Source: Pyxicephalus adspersus
Lineage: Eukaryota > Chordata > Amphibia > Anura > Pyxicephalidae
NCBI RefSeq assembly: GCF_032062135.1
Contig: NC_092864.1
Span: 21,813,922-21,877,921, forward strand
Reading direction: 5' to 3'
DNA: 64,000 nucleotides
In this document: in pieces, positions 35,860 through 51,074 of the stretch
Layout: every line of letters begins with the position of its first letter
How positions within the stretch are numbered: the first letter of the stretch is position 1
Translations under genes and position numbers: made by a program
The notes under the pieces: model-generated
What the model saw: the letters and a program-made list of their open reading frames with translations, nothing else
The model's database searches: none
Told to the model about the DNA's origin: nothing

Positions 35860-36938
35860 AGAGTAGAATTAACATTGAGGAGGTTTGCTAAACAGAAATA
35901 CATTGATCAATAATTAAATAATATCAGCATAAGGGAGAACCTTCATGTTTTGTCTTTGGGGGTATTTGCAATCCACTTTGATGTAAGGGATCCCCTACTG
36001 ATTCTCTTCGGGAGCCTCTGCTCCATGTCCTGATACAATCTATGAGGCTGGTATACTTGGGATCACTGTAGTATACCAGTGATCCCATTTATTGTAGTTT
36101 GTATACAGTTACCAGGTAACCTAATTCCACGATAGAGAACATTTATGGAACAAACTAGCTATTCACTTTAAGAGACGTGAATGATAATAATCAAGACTCT
36201 TTAAAACAAAAAACACCAATTTCATGTGCAGCAGTTAACAACCTTACTCTAGGGTTATGATTTCATGGTTTAATTGCAATTCTACAAGTGTTTAGTATTA
36301 CTGTAAAAGAAAGATTGATAGCACTAATGAAATTGCACTAACCTTAAAGTTCAGCAATCAAGCAAGCTTAATATGGGCCATACAAGCTCAGTGTGACTTC
36401 CACTTATCTCCACCCAGGTAAATGGTGTTTTTGCATGCTAAATATATTAGTGTAATCATATTACTTTCAGAACAACCATCACTGAGAATGAATTGCTCTG
36501 GGTTCTTTTCCTTTTTTTTTTTCTTCTTTTCAGAACTCTTTTAGTTCCCACCTAACCAACAATTCAGTGTTCAACATTGTTTATAATAGAGGTTTTTCAG
36601 AGTATAAATGTGATTGAGACAATGTAACTATGCCGAGCCAAATCATTAAGAATATATATTATTACATGAAAGAAATCAAGCCGATTTGTGCGCATTTTAG
36701 GCTGTCGCTCACTCAGTAGGAAATCACAAATTGAGCCACTTTTCAATCTCCTGCAAAATGTTAATGTACAAAACAAGTCTATAAATGGGCAAAATTCAGA
36801 TTTTTCAATCCTGCCGGTGTAATGCTGGGTCCCAGATTTAGTAGACTGTAAGTCAATTAGTCACACTTTTTGCAGCTGTAGCATCATTGATAAGCTTTGC
36901 AGTAAATGAGGAATCTGTCGTGGCTTTTCATACTTAAG
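35860..36938. other. Non-coding DNA with a candidate conserved element
   Basis: 36640-36920 is repeat-free and carries words such as AAGCCGATTTGTGCGC, GTCAATTAGTCAC and CATTGATAAGCTTTGC. It could be a conserved regulatory element. The rest is unremarkable. Confidence 0.3.
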
Positions 36939-36940
36939 CC

Positions 36941-37229
36941 CTGTACAGACATCAGATAGGTGTCAGATTTCTGTTGCTGGAAATGAACTTTTGTGATAAT
37001 TTCCAGTGACAGTAGAAAGAACAAACGCTGTACACACAGTACTGTTCTCTTCTATAGGAAGGGGAGGGGGAGGAAGAGTGAATGACAACCTGTTCTCTTC
37101 TCTACAGGAAAATACAGCAGTCATCCCCACTCACTCGATCATCAATCTGTCAGGTTGGGCGACCACTGGACACATGCTTGATATTTGGCACACCAATGCG
37201 ACAATCATCTAGCATGTCTACGTAACTTT
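36941..37229. mobile_element. GTACACA-type MITE copy
   Basis: Left end TAAGCCCTGTACAGACATCA, right end GTCTACGTAACTTTA, inverted relative to each other. The interior CGCTGTACACACAGTACTGT and GGAAGGGGAGGGGGAGG corresponds, in reverse, to the CCCCTCCCC part of the other copies. Confidence 0.6.
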
Positions 37230-37234
37230 ATCTG

Positions 37235-40200
37235 AAAAATTACTTTAATACATTAATGGTAACTCTCCAAATCCCAGGCCATACACTATCTCACTCATTA
37301 TCTGAGGCTGATGCTTGGAATCAAATTTTATTAGAGAACACTTGTATTTACAGACTATGGAAGCCTATTTTGCTAACAGCCATCCAAAATGATTTGCCTT
37401 AATTTTATGTGGATTCAAATGTATTTATATATTCTAATTCTTTGTCCTGGAACCAACAAGCAGATGGGGAAAGTCAACATGTATACTTGACCTGTGTCAA
37501 TAACACTTGTACAGAAACCCCCATTTAGATAAGAGACCATCAGAGACATAGCATGGAACAAGACATGCTACATTTGTTCTAAGGGGAAGATCAACTGCAG
37601 GGAGTCTAAGATACAATAGTGGTAACTTGTTCCCAGACCTAAATTTGGCACCAAACTTTACAGTATAGATCTACTTTAAGAACATAGGTAAACTTTATCC
37701 AGAGCTTTTATACTTTTATACTTTAATACTTTCGTATCCTGAGAGTCAAGCAATGACCATACTTCTTCCCTACAGGTCTCTTTTTACTTGTATGTTAGAG
37801 AGGTGTAGTATTTTTTAACATTGTGTTTGTGGATATAGTACTTAAGACAACAACTCCGGGAAAACTGTTCCTTGTCCTACCTGCCAACAGATTTACAATA
37901 TTGTTCACACAGTGTCCAAGTTTCAATTTTAAGCTACTGTTCAAGATTTCCCCACTAGACAGCATAGCAAGTCACTGATTTACAGTGCAGTTAGGCAGTA
38001 TAGCTTCATTAAGAACCTAAAGATGGGACAAAGAAAAACAGCATTATGCTGATGAGGCCATTCTCATTCTCCTATCCTGTAAGAAAATTCACAGTCTAAG
38101 ACAGACTGCAAAACCATAGTGAACAATAGGCACAACCAGTAGCCATCTATACTTTGCAAGTTGTAAAGCTGAATTTTTTTCTGCCCTTGTTGGTTCCCCC
38201 TTCATCAACATTTTAAATAGAACCTTTCTATTTAAACTGCATACCATATTTTAGAATCAAAAGCAGAAGGGGCAAGCAGGGTGTTGTACATAGCCTATGG
38301 AAAGCACCACAGAATCGGTCCCAGAGCCCCAATTAAACAGTGAAATGGTGGGAGTTGAAGGGAGTTTTGCAATTATCCAAGTGCTTTGATGGGTGAGTTT
38401 CAACTGGAGGACTGAACACTGTGAGACTGACACAGTGTCCAGTGAAATTATTTATAGTACAAGAGAGGATCCTGTATAATGTAAGAATTGGAGTTCAACT
38501 TTTAATCATTTTGGCTGGTAGAACAGTTCATGGTAGAACAGAAACTGGTCTCAGAAAGTAATATCAATCATCATAAATCCTTAGAAGGTACCTTTCATAC
38601 ATTCTTGTCATTTTAATACATCCCAGTAAAACATTGATAATGATTTGTTTGATCTAACTTCAATTTTCAACCAAGTACAGAGACTTGGACAATTATTTAG
38701 CTTCTTTCCATCCAAAGTCTCTTACTGATTGGAGAGATCAGTAAACATTATTTTGGCAAATAAAAAAACATCCACAATACTGGTTTTCTGATTTTTTTCT
38801 CTATATGTGGTCTGATAAAACTTTGCTCTGATTTTACTAGCTTAAAAAACCATCCCGGGTGGACATCTTATCAGTTAATTGGCATGCAGAGGGTTACCTA
38901 TGAGCACACTATGTCATGGACAAATTACAAGAGTGCCTGCACAGTATACACCCTGCTATCTCTTAGCTGACTACAAGATATAAATCTCCTGAGCACTTCA
39001 CACAGGGCCTTTTTGAAGATGCATTACTAGGTCTTGCTGCTAAAGCGGGAAACTGATAAATATCTTATACTTAAATTCAATGGCCATGGACCACTTGCCA
39101 TTTCCAAAGTAGCATAGCAAAAAGCTTTCATCTGTTTTTTTTTTTTTTTTTTAATAAACACCCAGCGCTGTCATCCAGAACATCCATTTAGATAAATACA
39201 GCAACATTGGTTATGGCAAGCAGCCTTAAGAGTTTTCTTCTGAGATAAAGTGCCAGTAAACTGAAAACACAAGTTGGCACAGCAAGCGAATACTCATGGC
39301 CTTAGGTAAGGCAAAGCAATGTGCACAGAGCACGAATAATATAAAAATTCTGATTGGCTGCTGGGGTAACTTCTTAAGGATTCTCACAGCTCAAATATGT
39401 ACAAAGCATTTGATGAAATGGAAAAAGTCTTATTATCAGCTGTTCATATTTTAAGAAGGTGCTCATCAATGTTCATCAGTATATCTAAAAGTACAATACA
39501 GCAATATCTAAATTAATTAATAAAGGAAAAGTTTACAAAATGAGTTTCTGTGGAATGATTGAAAAGGCAGAGAAAAGTATAACATACGTAAGGAAAAAAA
39601 AGGAATCACCATGTGTCTACTCTCAACTGGTCCACCTGTTTTATAGACCTACAAAGACCACTACCAGTTTCATCTATTCAGTGTATTAAGTGTCAGAACC
39701 ACAGAAATCTCTCTGGTATGCCAAGCAAGGTGGTAAAATACAAAATGCTAAGTGTAGGGCTTGAAGAAATTCGGATAAAAGAAAAAGGGGAATTCTTTAT
39801 GAATGTGGCATGAAGTCATTCTCATAAAGTTGCTTTTATACTTTACACTATTGATTATGTGCTGTAAAGGTTCAAACTAGTGGAAACTGTAATTACCTTT
39901 GTTACTTTTACTTTATTTGTTACAATTTGTTTGTAACAATTACCTTGTAGACTTAATCATACAAAACCCATATTGCATATGTAATTTAAAATAAAATAAG
40001 GAATATGAACTATTCTCTATACATTACTACATGAGAACCCCATACTATATGATATGAACTTCAGTTTTCTGCCAATCTGCCCACTCATAGCTGGCACATT
40101 TACAAAGTACAATAATAATATAACCAATAGCTGGAAGTAAAACTGGCTTGTGTAATAGTGTGATGATAAAACCCTCACAAACCAATTACTAATCAATTTC

Positions 40201-42112
40201 AGAAGCTGTTCATGTAAAAGATAAAGTTCAGCCCACCATTGCTGAGACCCTGGTAAAGACACACGGACAACACAATGGTCCCTTCTCAATGGATGAAGAA
40301 AAGACAATGATCCCTAAGTGCTAGTTATCAGAAGTTGGCTTATACAATCTCAGACTGTTGCATGAACTGCTTTTGAAGCAGGTTGTGTAAGGGAAATATT
40401 ACTACACTACATTTATAGGTGTTTTATCTTTATTAGTTGTAGTGAGATATAGTGCATTCCTTTGCATTCAATTATCAAATATGATTTACTGGTGCTCACA
40501 TTTTACACATATTAAACCAGGTGAACATTATATTATTCCTTTCAAACAAGGTCTTCTCCTTCCCATGTTAGCAAGCAGATTTCACAGCCCTTAATACCTC
40601 TGTTTGCTTTTTTTTTTTTTAGGTGTATATTTATTTTTATGTTTAATCAAAAATCCATAATAATAATATTAGCATTTCTTTAAAACTATACATTTAGTGA
40701 CAGACAAAAAAATAATACTATTGGTACCCTGCATTTAGATTTACAGAATAGTATTACACAGCATGATATATATATTGTATACATTAGGCTCCAGAAATAG
40801 ATTTTTAGATATAAGCTATTTTATTGACCAAAATGAAGTCAGCACTTAAGTAGGTCAAGCTGCAGTAATAACTTATTAATGAACTATATTTCCGGGCAGT
40901 CATATAGTGTACACAGTGAATCTGCTACCTATTTGGAGTAAAATGTACATTTCAGCTCCATCTTTGCTCAGCAGACAAAGCATAACCGTGTATGGTGCTT
41001 TCATGTCATTTTGGGTATGTTACTTTTTGATTTATACAACAATTAAAAGTTTAAGGGATACCATGGACTAAATACTGTAAGGAGCCTATAACATGATAGG
41101 AGACACAGTAAGCCACCTGAGCACAGGGGTTAAAATATTGTAGAGCCTACCTGGCTAGAATACATTTTTTAGTGTTGGATGTATGGAGCTACATTACACT
41201 TTAACAGGAATATTTGGTGTAAAATGAAGTATGAAGCGCTTGTCTTTTTAGTAGTAATACCTTTGCACCTGTTCACATTTCATGTTTTGCCAAAAACACT
41301 CCCCTGAAGCTTTTAGAAGATTAAGTCCCAGCATGTCATGTCAGCCAAGGAATTGCAATTCTCTGGAAACAGCAGAGTAGCAAGTTCTATGGAGTGTAGC
41401 AGGTGATATTTATGTACATGCTGTATATATCTTCTGTTGCCATAATATTATGATGTAGCCTAACTTTCCCTGCCTCTGTTTTCTAGATGTGATAATTACC
41501 ATAAAGACAGCTGGCATTCATACGTTAAAAAAATATGCCTCCACAAAATGCTCCCAAAAGTACCTGCACAGGAGCAAATACTTTCACATGATTTAAATTC
41601 CAGCATGCAAGAATAAACTGATATAGAGGTAGACAGTGAGATACAATGGACTGTAAGAAATATACTGATGTTCTTGATTTACTCTTTAGGTGCCACAAGC
41701 TCCTCATATGTCAAGGTAACAGCTGGTGGGACAAGGGGCGAAAACTTAAGGACAATAGTATTAAGCATTACAACAGACCAAGCTATTAAAAGGAAAAGCA
41801 TCAATGTGTATCAATGTTTGTTAGAGATGCTAAATCAACCACAAGTCCAGAGATAGAGTGTATTATTGTGCATGTCAGCTTGCTCAGTCAGAATGAACAT
41901 CTGGAATGACAATGACTGAGCAATAACCAGGCAACCAGACTAATCTGTCTCTTCCTCTTCACAAGACAGGTGATACTTGTATGTTATAACTACACTTACC
42001 AAGCTGCTATTGGGTATATGGTGATTCCTATCAACTTAAATGTTGATACATTTTAAGCAAGAAAAATCATTTTCTTTAAAAAAAATACAACACAATAGAA
42101 TTATTTCAAGCT
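37235..42112. other. Intron DNA next to HS3ST exon 1, nothing recognised
   Basis: AT-rich sequence with only simple runs (T18 near 39133, T12 near 40608) and short frames. No second HS3ST exon: no minus-strand frame with the SLMPRT or TMEKTPSYF motifs expected directly after WYR. Confidence 0.5.
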
Positions 42113-44076
<1,964 letters not shown>

Positions 44077-44620
44077 CGCGGATCTCCAGCCCCAGACCAA
44101 CAGACATGGTTTCAGCCGAAATCGTGCATGGAGCCGCCTTGAAGAAACAGCCCCTGGCGGAGGAGATGTGGGGAAGCCGGTTGTAGCCTACCGATCCCTA
44201 CTGAGGAATGTCAAAGTCTCCGGATCCCTCCAGGCACACAGCCTCTTCCCATACACCTCCCGGTAGGTTGAGCTGCCAGCGACTGATAACGTGCGGAGAC
44301 ATTACCGACAACTGGAGCCAATTCGCCTCCCTAAAGATCTCCGAAAGATCCAGCACTTCTTGATGGCAGATCGCAGCATCGCCCACACGGTACCGGGAGG
44401 TAATCGTCTCCCCTCGCCTGTTGCAGACCGGCCAGTTCCCTGAACAGCGGCAGCAACTTTAAATCGAGAAGAAGAGGCGGCAGTGGTTCCGCCTCGGCTC
44501 CGCAGGAGGCACCAGGGAAGTCACGCCCTCTCCTGCACACAACCACGCCCACCTATCTGGCCACCTTCACCTGCTTCTGAGAGGGGCGGGGTCACCACCG
44601 ACTTCCCAAAGGTCAGCAAT
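44077..44620 (-). promoter_or_regulatory. CpG-rich 5' UTR and promoter region of the HS3ST gene
   Basis: The 540 bases upstream of the start codon are rich in CpG and GC, in sharp contrast to the AT-rich flanks. There is a GC box GGGGCGGGG at 44583-44591 and an Sp1/KLF-like CCACGCCCA near 44543. No TATA box stands out, which fits a CpG-island promoter. The transcription start cannot be fixed from sequence. Part of this segment is transcribed 5' UTR that contains the two upstream ORFs listed separately. Confidence 0.7.
44112..44129 (-). other. Second minimal upstream ORF (5 codons)
   Basis: An ATG at 44129 is followed by four codons and TGA at 44114-44112, fully upstream of the overlapping upstream ORF. 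It matters only if the transcription start lies above 44129. Confidence 0.35.
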
Positions 44621-44639
44621 TAGCAAATATAAGTTATTG

Positions 44640-45620
44640 ATCATTTTATTGTTTTGTTTATTATTATGTCGGAGCTCATAGTACTATCACAGCAGCATGT
44701 TTTATTAAAGGAAATAATAGTGAAGGGCAATGCATACATCTGTGCAGTATAGCTAAAGATTTGCCTGGGATAGATGTGTCTATGTGGAAAAGCAAGCCTT
44801 GCAATGCTTGTATAGAAGATAGCAATTATAACAGCCTCATATACAGAAATAGTGGGCTGCCTAGGCAGGTGGCTGGAAAAGAATTGTTTGATGGTCATTC
44901 ATAGCATAGTAAATGTTTGCATTTTACTAATCATTTATCTTTCAGAGGATGGAAAGTAAAAAAGGCACAGAGTGTGGGATTCTTGCTAATTTCCTATGCT
45001 GTAGACACTGAAATAATGTTTTTAGGTTAGCTGATTTCAGAGAGAATCTGCTCATTAGCAGTCTATAGGGAGAATAGACTCCAGCTGTACAGTGACCACA
45101 ATGATGTATGCAGGTAGGGAACAATCATCTGCTTTATTTCTCATATAATTCAGCCGGGTTACATATACAGTACCTTGATTTTACAGATCTGCTTGTGATC
45201 TAAATCTGTGACCCTGGACTATAAGAAATAAAACGAGCAGGTTTGCTGGAATATGTACTATTTGTCAGCACTGTCATTTGCAGAATCATCAAAGAAACAG
45301 TGGTCCAGTTCTGGGTTAAATAATGACTAGTGTCCCAAGCCCACTTCTTCTGAGCCCAGGACATACCGCAAAGAATGTTTCAAGGAGCCATGCTATTTTG
45401 TGCCACTGATCTTAGCAGCATTTAGAATCACCCGTTGTCAGAGAAAGGGGACCTGTCAGATCACATAACCATATCAAAGATCCCTGTGACCTAAAATTAA
45501 TCTATACAGAAATTTTACAAGGCATTTAAGGTGGAACTGGGCTTATGATGGTGTTGGTACAGTAATAGAGTTTGTGCAGGTACAAGGACTATAGCATATA
45601 TGTTTCACCGAGGAGTTGAC
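44640..45620. other. Upstream intergenic DNA, nothing recognised
   Basis: AT-rich, with frames of 60-85 codons only. Confidence 0.4.
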
Positions 45621-45783
45621 TTTATTTAAAGCAGAAATAAACTCATCTCCTCGTTTCATTGTCAGTGATGACATCTTGGCTAGGATGAAACGATGTAACT
45701 CCCATGTGCAGCATACACCTGAATATATTGGAATTGTGCATTGTAGGTACCTACTATTTGCAGCTGGGGGCTACTTTATATTT

Positions 45784-46077
45784 TAAAGCAGAATAAAACT
45801 CACCTCTCCTAATATAATCACCAATGCCATCATCTTTGTCCAGTCTTCTTCTTGGATTGAGTCTTTAGCCATCTTGATTAGCCGAACCGAAATGATTCAA
45901 CACTTATGCACATGTGCGGCAAACACGTAGGCATGCTAGAACTGCATACGCAGCTCACTGTACATTCAATAGAAAATAGTGAACAAGCAGGTAGATTTGT
46001 TTTATTGCAGAAGGGACATAACATACAATATGGAGCTTCCTGTTCACATTTTTTTTTTTAAGTTCGTTTTCACTTTA
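45784..46077. mobile_element. TTAAAG-ended MITE-like element
   Basis: Left TTTTAAAGCAGAATAAAACT and right AGTTCGTTTTCACTTTA are inverted ends. A partial copy of the left end (TTAAAGCAGAAATAAACTCA) lies just upstream at about 45625. Confidence 0.5.
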
Positions 46078-46079
46078 CC

Positions 46080-48285
46080 AATTCCTGATACTCAGTGCAA
46101 TGTGGCCTAGCAAAGAAAGCCATATTCAAATCTTCAAATAATAAGACCACTCAAACAAAGCAGGTGTTGAGATGGATGACCTTGGGGTGGTTTTGTCTAT
46201 TTATTACAAATGGGATGATGATATGCAGAGCAGAATACTCATTGATAATGGTCAGACCTAACTGATTTATTGGCATTAATATGATTGTTGTGGGTAAATT
46301 CATCTTGCATACTACCATTGAAATTTGCACTGCTTTATTAAATATGTCTTATAATGTCATATCAGCTCAAAGTCTGGATTTGTTAAAGGTTAGAGAGAGA
46401 AACAGGAAGAAGAGAGAAATAAAAGAAAGAACAGGAAAGAGAAAATAGCAAATATCTCCATCACTTTTATAGGAGTGAAGGTTCACATTGAAGGAACAGT
46501 TAATGACAGCAGTCCAACATTCACCAAATATTCAGCTATGGTAGCCATCAAAGTTTACAAAAGTGAAGCCTACTTTGAAAACTTTAAAAGTATGTAAACC
46601 TATTAAATTCTTCTATTCTTTTTCCTTTAATGTATGTCGTATGTACAATCCACAGCACATATCTAGGGATCTTGGTATTCCTCTTGTGATGGAAACAGAT
46701 CCATGATCAGCTTGTGTTCCTCATCTCCCAATAGGTCCTACAGGACCTTGGCCTGCCTGGTTGACATGCTCACCCCTCTGCACCCCCATCCAGCCCTGCT
46801 TGGCTTGATTGACAGCATTTCAGAGCAGAACCCTCACTGTTAAAAGAGCAGCTGCACATTGTTAATGAGAAGTTAAGCCAAATGAGTGAAACAGTAGAAA
46901 ATATACCTGTATGTATAGAAAGGATTTTGTAGGAACTGTGCACAAAATAGTTTTGGACCAATATTTATTTGGCATTCTGAGAATTTTACCAAGCGCCTCC
47001 ATGCTCAGGAAGAAGAATAAGGTAGAAGCGCATGCAAACAGTAATCTGGCCACTTGAAAACATTTGGTTTTGTTGTGAAAATAACTTTAAAAATAATAAT
47101 AATACAATATAATAATAATACATAAAACATGTTATTCTTTACAGTTAGTATTATATATAATATTTGTCATTACAGTATTAGAGTATTCTCCCAGGATATG
47201 TGCTAAACGATGGCGATGATTTAATACCATCGAACTAAATCATGCCAAAATTTGATTTTATGTTAGTTTATCTTACAATTGAAATTATCAAAGCAAACAT
47301 GATGCCATCATTTGGAGACAATATGGCAGGTCTGACAAGGCAGACGGAAACTGATTCACAGCTTGAACAGTACAAATGTGTCATATCTATACACTAAATG
47401 CGCATGAATCGGATAAACTGTAATGACAGAAGTGACTGAGGCTTAATTCCTGGATTTAAACAAAGCAAAAGGTGAAAAAACATAATTAAAAAAATAAACA
47501 AAAATACAAATTTAAATCCTAATACAAATCTTTGGGTATATTGCTCCCATCTTTGCAGGCAATAGGATTATGTATGGGTTCTCAGGTTCTCATTTATAAA
47601 AGAACCCCAATCTTAACATGGTGCATCTGTTCATCGTTGTTGAGTATGGTATAATGTGTAAATCAAGCATGTACAATTGCTGCATAGTACTACATACAGA
47701 ACACATGACAAACGTTCAATAAATGAGAAATTGCAGAAAAAAGATACAATGAACACAGGAATTAAACTTAACTAAATTGATGATTGTGTATCGTATCAAT
47801 GATATGACATAACCAAGGAGTATATAAATACTTTGAAGTTGTTTTTTTCTCTTTTTTTATTTTCAGCTAATTAAAGTGTAGACCCTTCATTTTTATCATT
47901 GGCTGAGTTCCCAAGTGTGATCCTACTTCTTAAATGTTGCAGTAGTTGACACTATTAATAGGAACATTTGTGCAAGTAGTTTTCCTTCATATGATAAGCA
48001 GATGGGTAGAGTGTATGTTAGATAATAAGCAAGATTGAAACAAGTCTGATCCATCAAGTAGAGACTATGTAGCATGTAAACCCTATATCTATTAATAGGT
48101 ATGTTTGGTAAAAAAAACTCACTATATGCAGATATGTTAAGCTTTTTTTAATTCCCAAGCTGCTAGTAAAAGAATTGTCCTTTTGCAGGCTGGATATGTA
48201 AGCCATCGCCATTCAATAAGCTATGACATTGTCAGCCTGCTGTACGCTCTTCAGTTATCCATTGGGCTGCTTATATGATGGATCT
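46080..48285. other. Non-coding DNA, simple repeats only
   Basis: GAAAGA-rich stretch near 46390-46445 and AATAAT runs near 47085-47120. No gene recognised. Confidence 0.4.
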
Positions 48286-48291
48286 TTGTGA

Positions 48292-48305
48292 CCAGCAGAG
48301 GGCGC
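48292..48305 (+). promoter_or_regulatory. Strong CTCF-like motif
   Basis: CCAGCAGAGGGCGC matches the CTCF core CCASYAGRKGGCRS at every position. It lies about 4.2 kb upstream of the HS3ST start codon in otherwise CpG-poor DNA. Binding is inferred. Confidence 0.5.
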
Positions 48306-48559
48306 CCACATGGCGAGCTGACAACTCTACAGGAAATTACAAGGCAGTCATTTATAGTTGTCAACCTGCATCATTGTGCGTTATAACTTGCAGGATTGGC
48401 TGAAGAAATCTGCTGCCAATTCTGAGCCCACCAATCTTGAGCCCAAGACTCAAAACACTGCTCACACTCTAGATCCCAGCTAGCTAGGTAATACTAAGCT
48501 GCTGAAATGATTCTGTAATTTTAGGAACAATCACATCTTAAACCACAATATTTAAGAAC

Positions 48560-49180
48560 ATACAGAACATAAAGCTGACCTCAAGTCTTGTATTTAGTTC
48601 TGCACAGTTGTTCAGGCTCCTTTCTTGTGCCAAAATTGCTTACTCTAATTCACTGCACACTGTGAGCTTCTCTTAATGTCCATTAGAAGCTGCAACAAAT
48701 CTTAAAGAGCTCACTTTCCTACCTGGAGACATCCAACATGGTCTAGTATTTTCTCCCGTGTCTGCTTGTCCCTGGCCCATCCTTTTTGATTTTTGTTCCT
48801 TTAATCACAAAGGCTCAGCATTGTTTTATATGATGGCCTACAGGCCAATTCAGCCTTCCAAATTACAATCTCTAATCAGGGTATTTAATATCTGTAAGTC
48901 ACAATCCAGCACACTAATCAAACAACGCTCATAAGCAATACTCAGGGTACTTTGATCTTTTTAGGAAGTTATGTCCAGAGCCCTTCCCACTGATTCCACC
49001 AAGCCACAGCCTGCCTGCATTGTACAAAGCACAAGGACCCAGTGATTACTTCCACTGGCTCTATAAAAAGTATGTAATGAAAACAGAAAAGTTTTATTTA
49101 TAAATGTAGTTAGCATGTTGATGAGAGAGGAAAGGAGGAATTAGGGAAAGCAAAATATAAGCAGATTAAACTTTGGCTTT
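48560..49180. repeat. Old interspersed repeat, second copy of the 19.9-kb family
   Basis: CATTAGAAGCTGCAACAAAT, GGCTCTATAAAAAGTATGTA and AAGCAGATTAAACTTTGGC parallel blocks at 19.9-20.3 kb, with a longer middle here. Confidence 0.4.
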
Positions 49181-49184
49181 AATT

Positions 49185-50710
49185 ATATTCTCTTAGTCAC
49201 ACTGTTCTTACAATTGTTTGCATGCAAATTTTCAGACAACTTGCACACAGAATAAACTTTTCTAAGTTTGTCTCAGTTAACAGCATCATTGTGGTGCTGT
49301 TATCTGTGGGAACAAGGCTATTAAATGAGATAGGAAATTTGATATCATTAGGTGAGGAGATCTTGTAAAAAACAGAAAAAGAAAATAAATTCTGCCCTCC
49401 CATTGCAATTACCGGTGTACCATCCTTACACACACTTACTACTGAGGAAGAATGGGGGGAAGGGAGAGGTACTAGGAAATGTGGTCAAACTCAAAATCCT
49501 CATACAAAGTCGTCCAAAGCATAATTCAGGTAAAACCTTAGAAATGAAGGCTATTAGTACTATGTCCTCCTGGCCAATTATATACATCAAGGAGTTAACT
49601 AAATACTTATCGCTCACTATCTTGGATCACATCCCTGGGAATCCTAACTGGCAATATAGTTTTGATATTTGAGTATGCCAAGCTTCTGTCCAACCTGTAC
49701 TTGGGTTTCCTTTCCCTGACAAACTTTACTGATGACCTTTATTCCCAAACTCATACAGGACTTCTGACCTTCTGCTCGCCAGCTTTGTACCTCCCTCTGC
49801 CCGCATGTTGTTGCTTTCTTCTTGTTCCTGATTTTCATTCTCTTTCCCCATAGCCGTTTAGTGCTTGTCTATTGGGAACTAATTCTACCTGTAAGTGAAC
49901 CTGGAGTATCCTTAGTGAATGGCCAGCTGTTCTCTACATCTGATTCCTAACTTTCCCAGGTTCCACTAAGTCATTTATTTTTTCCATTGCCCTTCTTAGG
50001 TCCCATTGGAGCTTGGATGGAAATTGTGGAAGGACTGAACCTTGTCTCAGAGTTCTCATAATGATATGGGACCATGGAGAAATCTGACATCTTGTCATTA
50101 TTTCATTGTTTGGTTACCTAATTCCTTCTTATTTACCAGCTCTTCGCCAAGCCAAGCGTTCATCCTAAATCCCATCTCTATCTTCATTCACTCTTCTTTT
50201 TACCATCACCCCATCACTCTTTTCTTTTATAGCTCCCAGTATCATCCAAATTTTCATCCTCCCAATTTTTTTGCATCTTTCCCATTCTGTACACCTCTTT
50301 AATTCTCACATCACTAATTACATTAAAGTATTGTAGATGTAAACCCCAAACCAAATGAGGGGGTATGTAAAAAAATGTTTGCATAGAGAATTCATTGAAC
50401 AAAATTGCTCATTTATTTACTGTATACACACTAAAATTGGTGAATGGGTGTACATAAACAATAACTAGAGGTAGGTGTAAATGGTATTAGGTATACATGG
50501 GCAGTACATTCAAAGTGTTAATTCTGTACAAAGCCACAATTGAAGAGAATACACTAAATTATACTACCTAAGTAACAGCCAGAAAGTAAATTATTTTGGT
50601 GCTTATACTTTTTTCACTGTTTATTGGATAATATTGTTGCTGATTTGCATTCTCCACTGGGGAAGTAAGTATTGGGTTGATAATGAGGGAGCACAACCAG
50701 GAGATAGAGA
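49185..50710. other. Non-coding DNA, nothing recognised
   Basis: Pyrimidine-leaning text at 50060-50300 gives an 86-codon Ser/Phe-rich frame that is not gene-like. Confidence 0.4.
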
Positions 50711-50714
50711 CAAA

Positions 50715-50924
50715 GGTCCTGATTTATTAAAGCTCTCCAAGACTGGACAATATAGACTATTATGTGTAGATCCTAAAATCCTGAAATTGATTTCCTAAAA
50801 TAATTTGCTAATTCACAAATGTTTTTAATCCTGGACCAAATACATTCCAGTGTTGCTTGATCATCCATGTCTCCCATTATAGTCTATCTTGTCTAGTCTT
50901 GGAGAGCTTTAATAAATCAGGCCC
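50715..50924. mobile_element. TTTATTAAAGCTCTCC foldback MITE, copy 4
   Basis: GGTCCTGATTTATTAAAGCT and GAGCTTTAATAAATCAGGCC are the inverted ends, with CTCCAAGACTGGA mirrored by TCTAGTCTTGGAG. The best-preserved ends of the family. Confidence 0.82.
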
Positions 50925-50957
50925 ATAGTGTTGTCACCCTATAACTGCAAGTGCCTA

Positions 50958-51072
50958 CTACATAGTAGGTTAGGTTGAAAAAAGTCCATCAAGCTCAACC
51001 ACTAGGGAAATAAACATATCCCAGATATAAAACCCTATAAGACATAGTTGGTCCAGAGGAAGGCAAAAAAAC
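50958..51072 (+). repeat. TAGGTTAGGTTGAAAAAAGT interspersed repeat
   Basis: AGTCCATCAAGCTCAACC, CCCAGATATAAAACCCTATA and CCAGAGGAAGGCAAAAAAAC are words I know from repeated frog sequence. The last part recurs at 30048 (CCAAGAGGAAGGCAAGAAAA). Confidence 0.5.
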
Positions 51073-51074
51073 CT

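Noticed and set aside
44077..44100. TTG-initiated 8-residue N-terminal extension of HS3ST
   Set aside because: 44100 is TTG, not ATG. The ATG at 44076 has G at -3 and +4 and places the signal-anchor at a normal distance.
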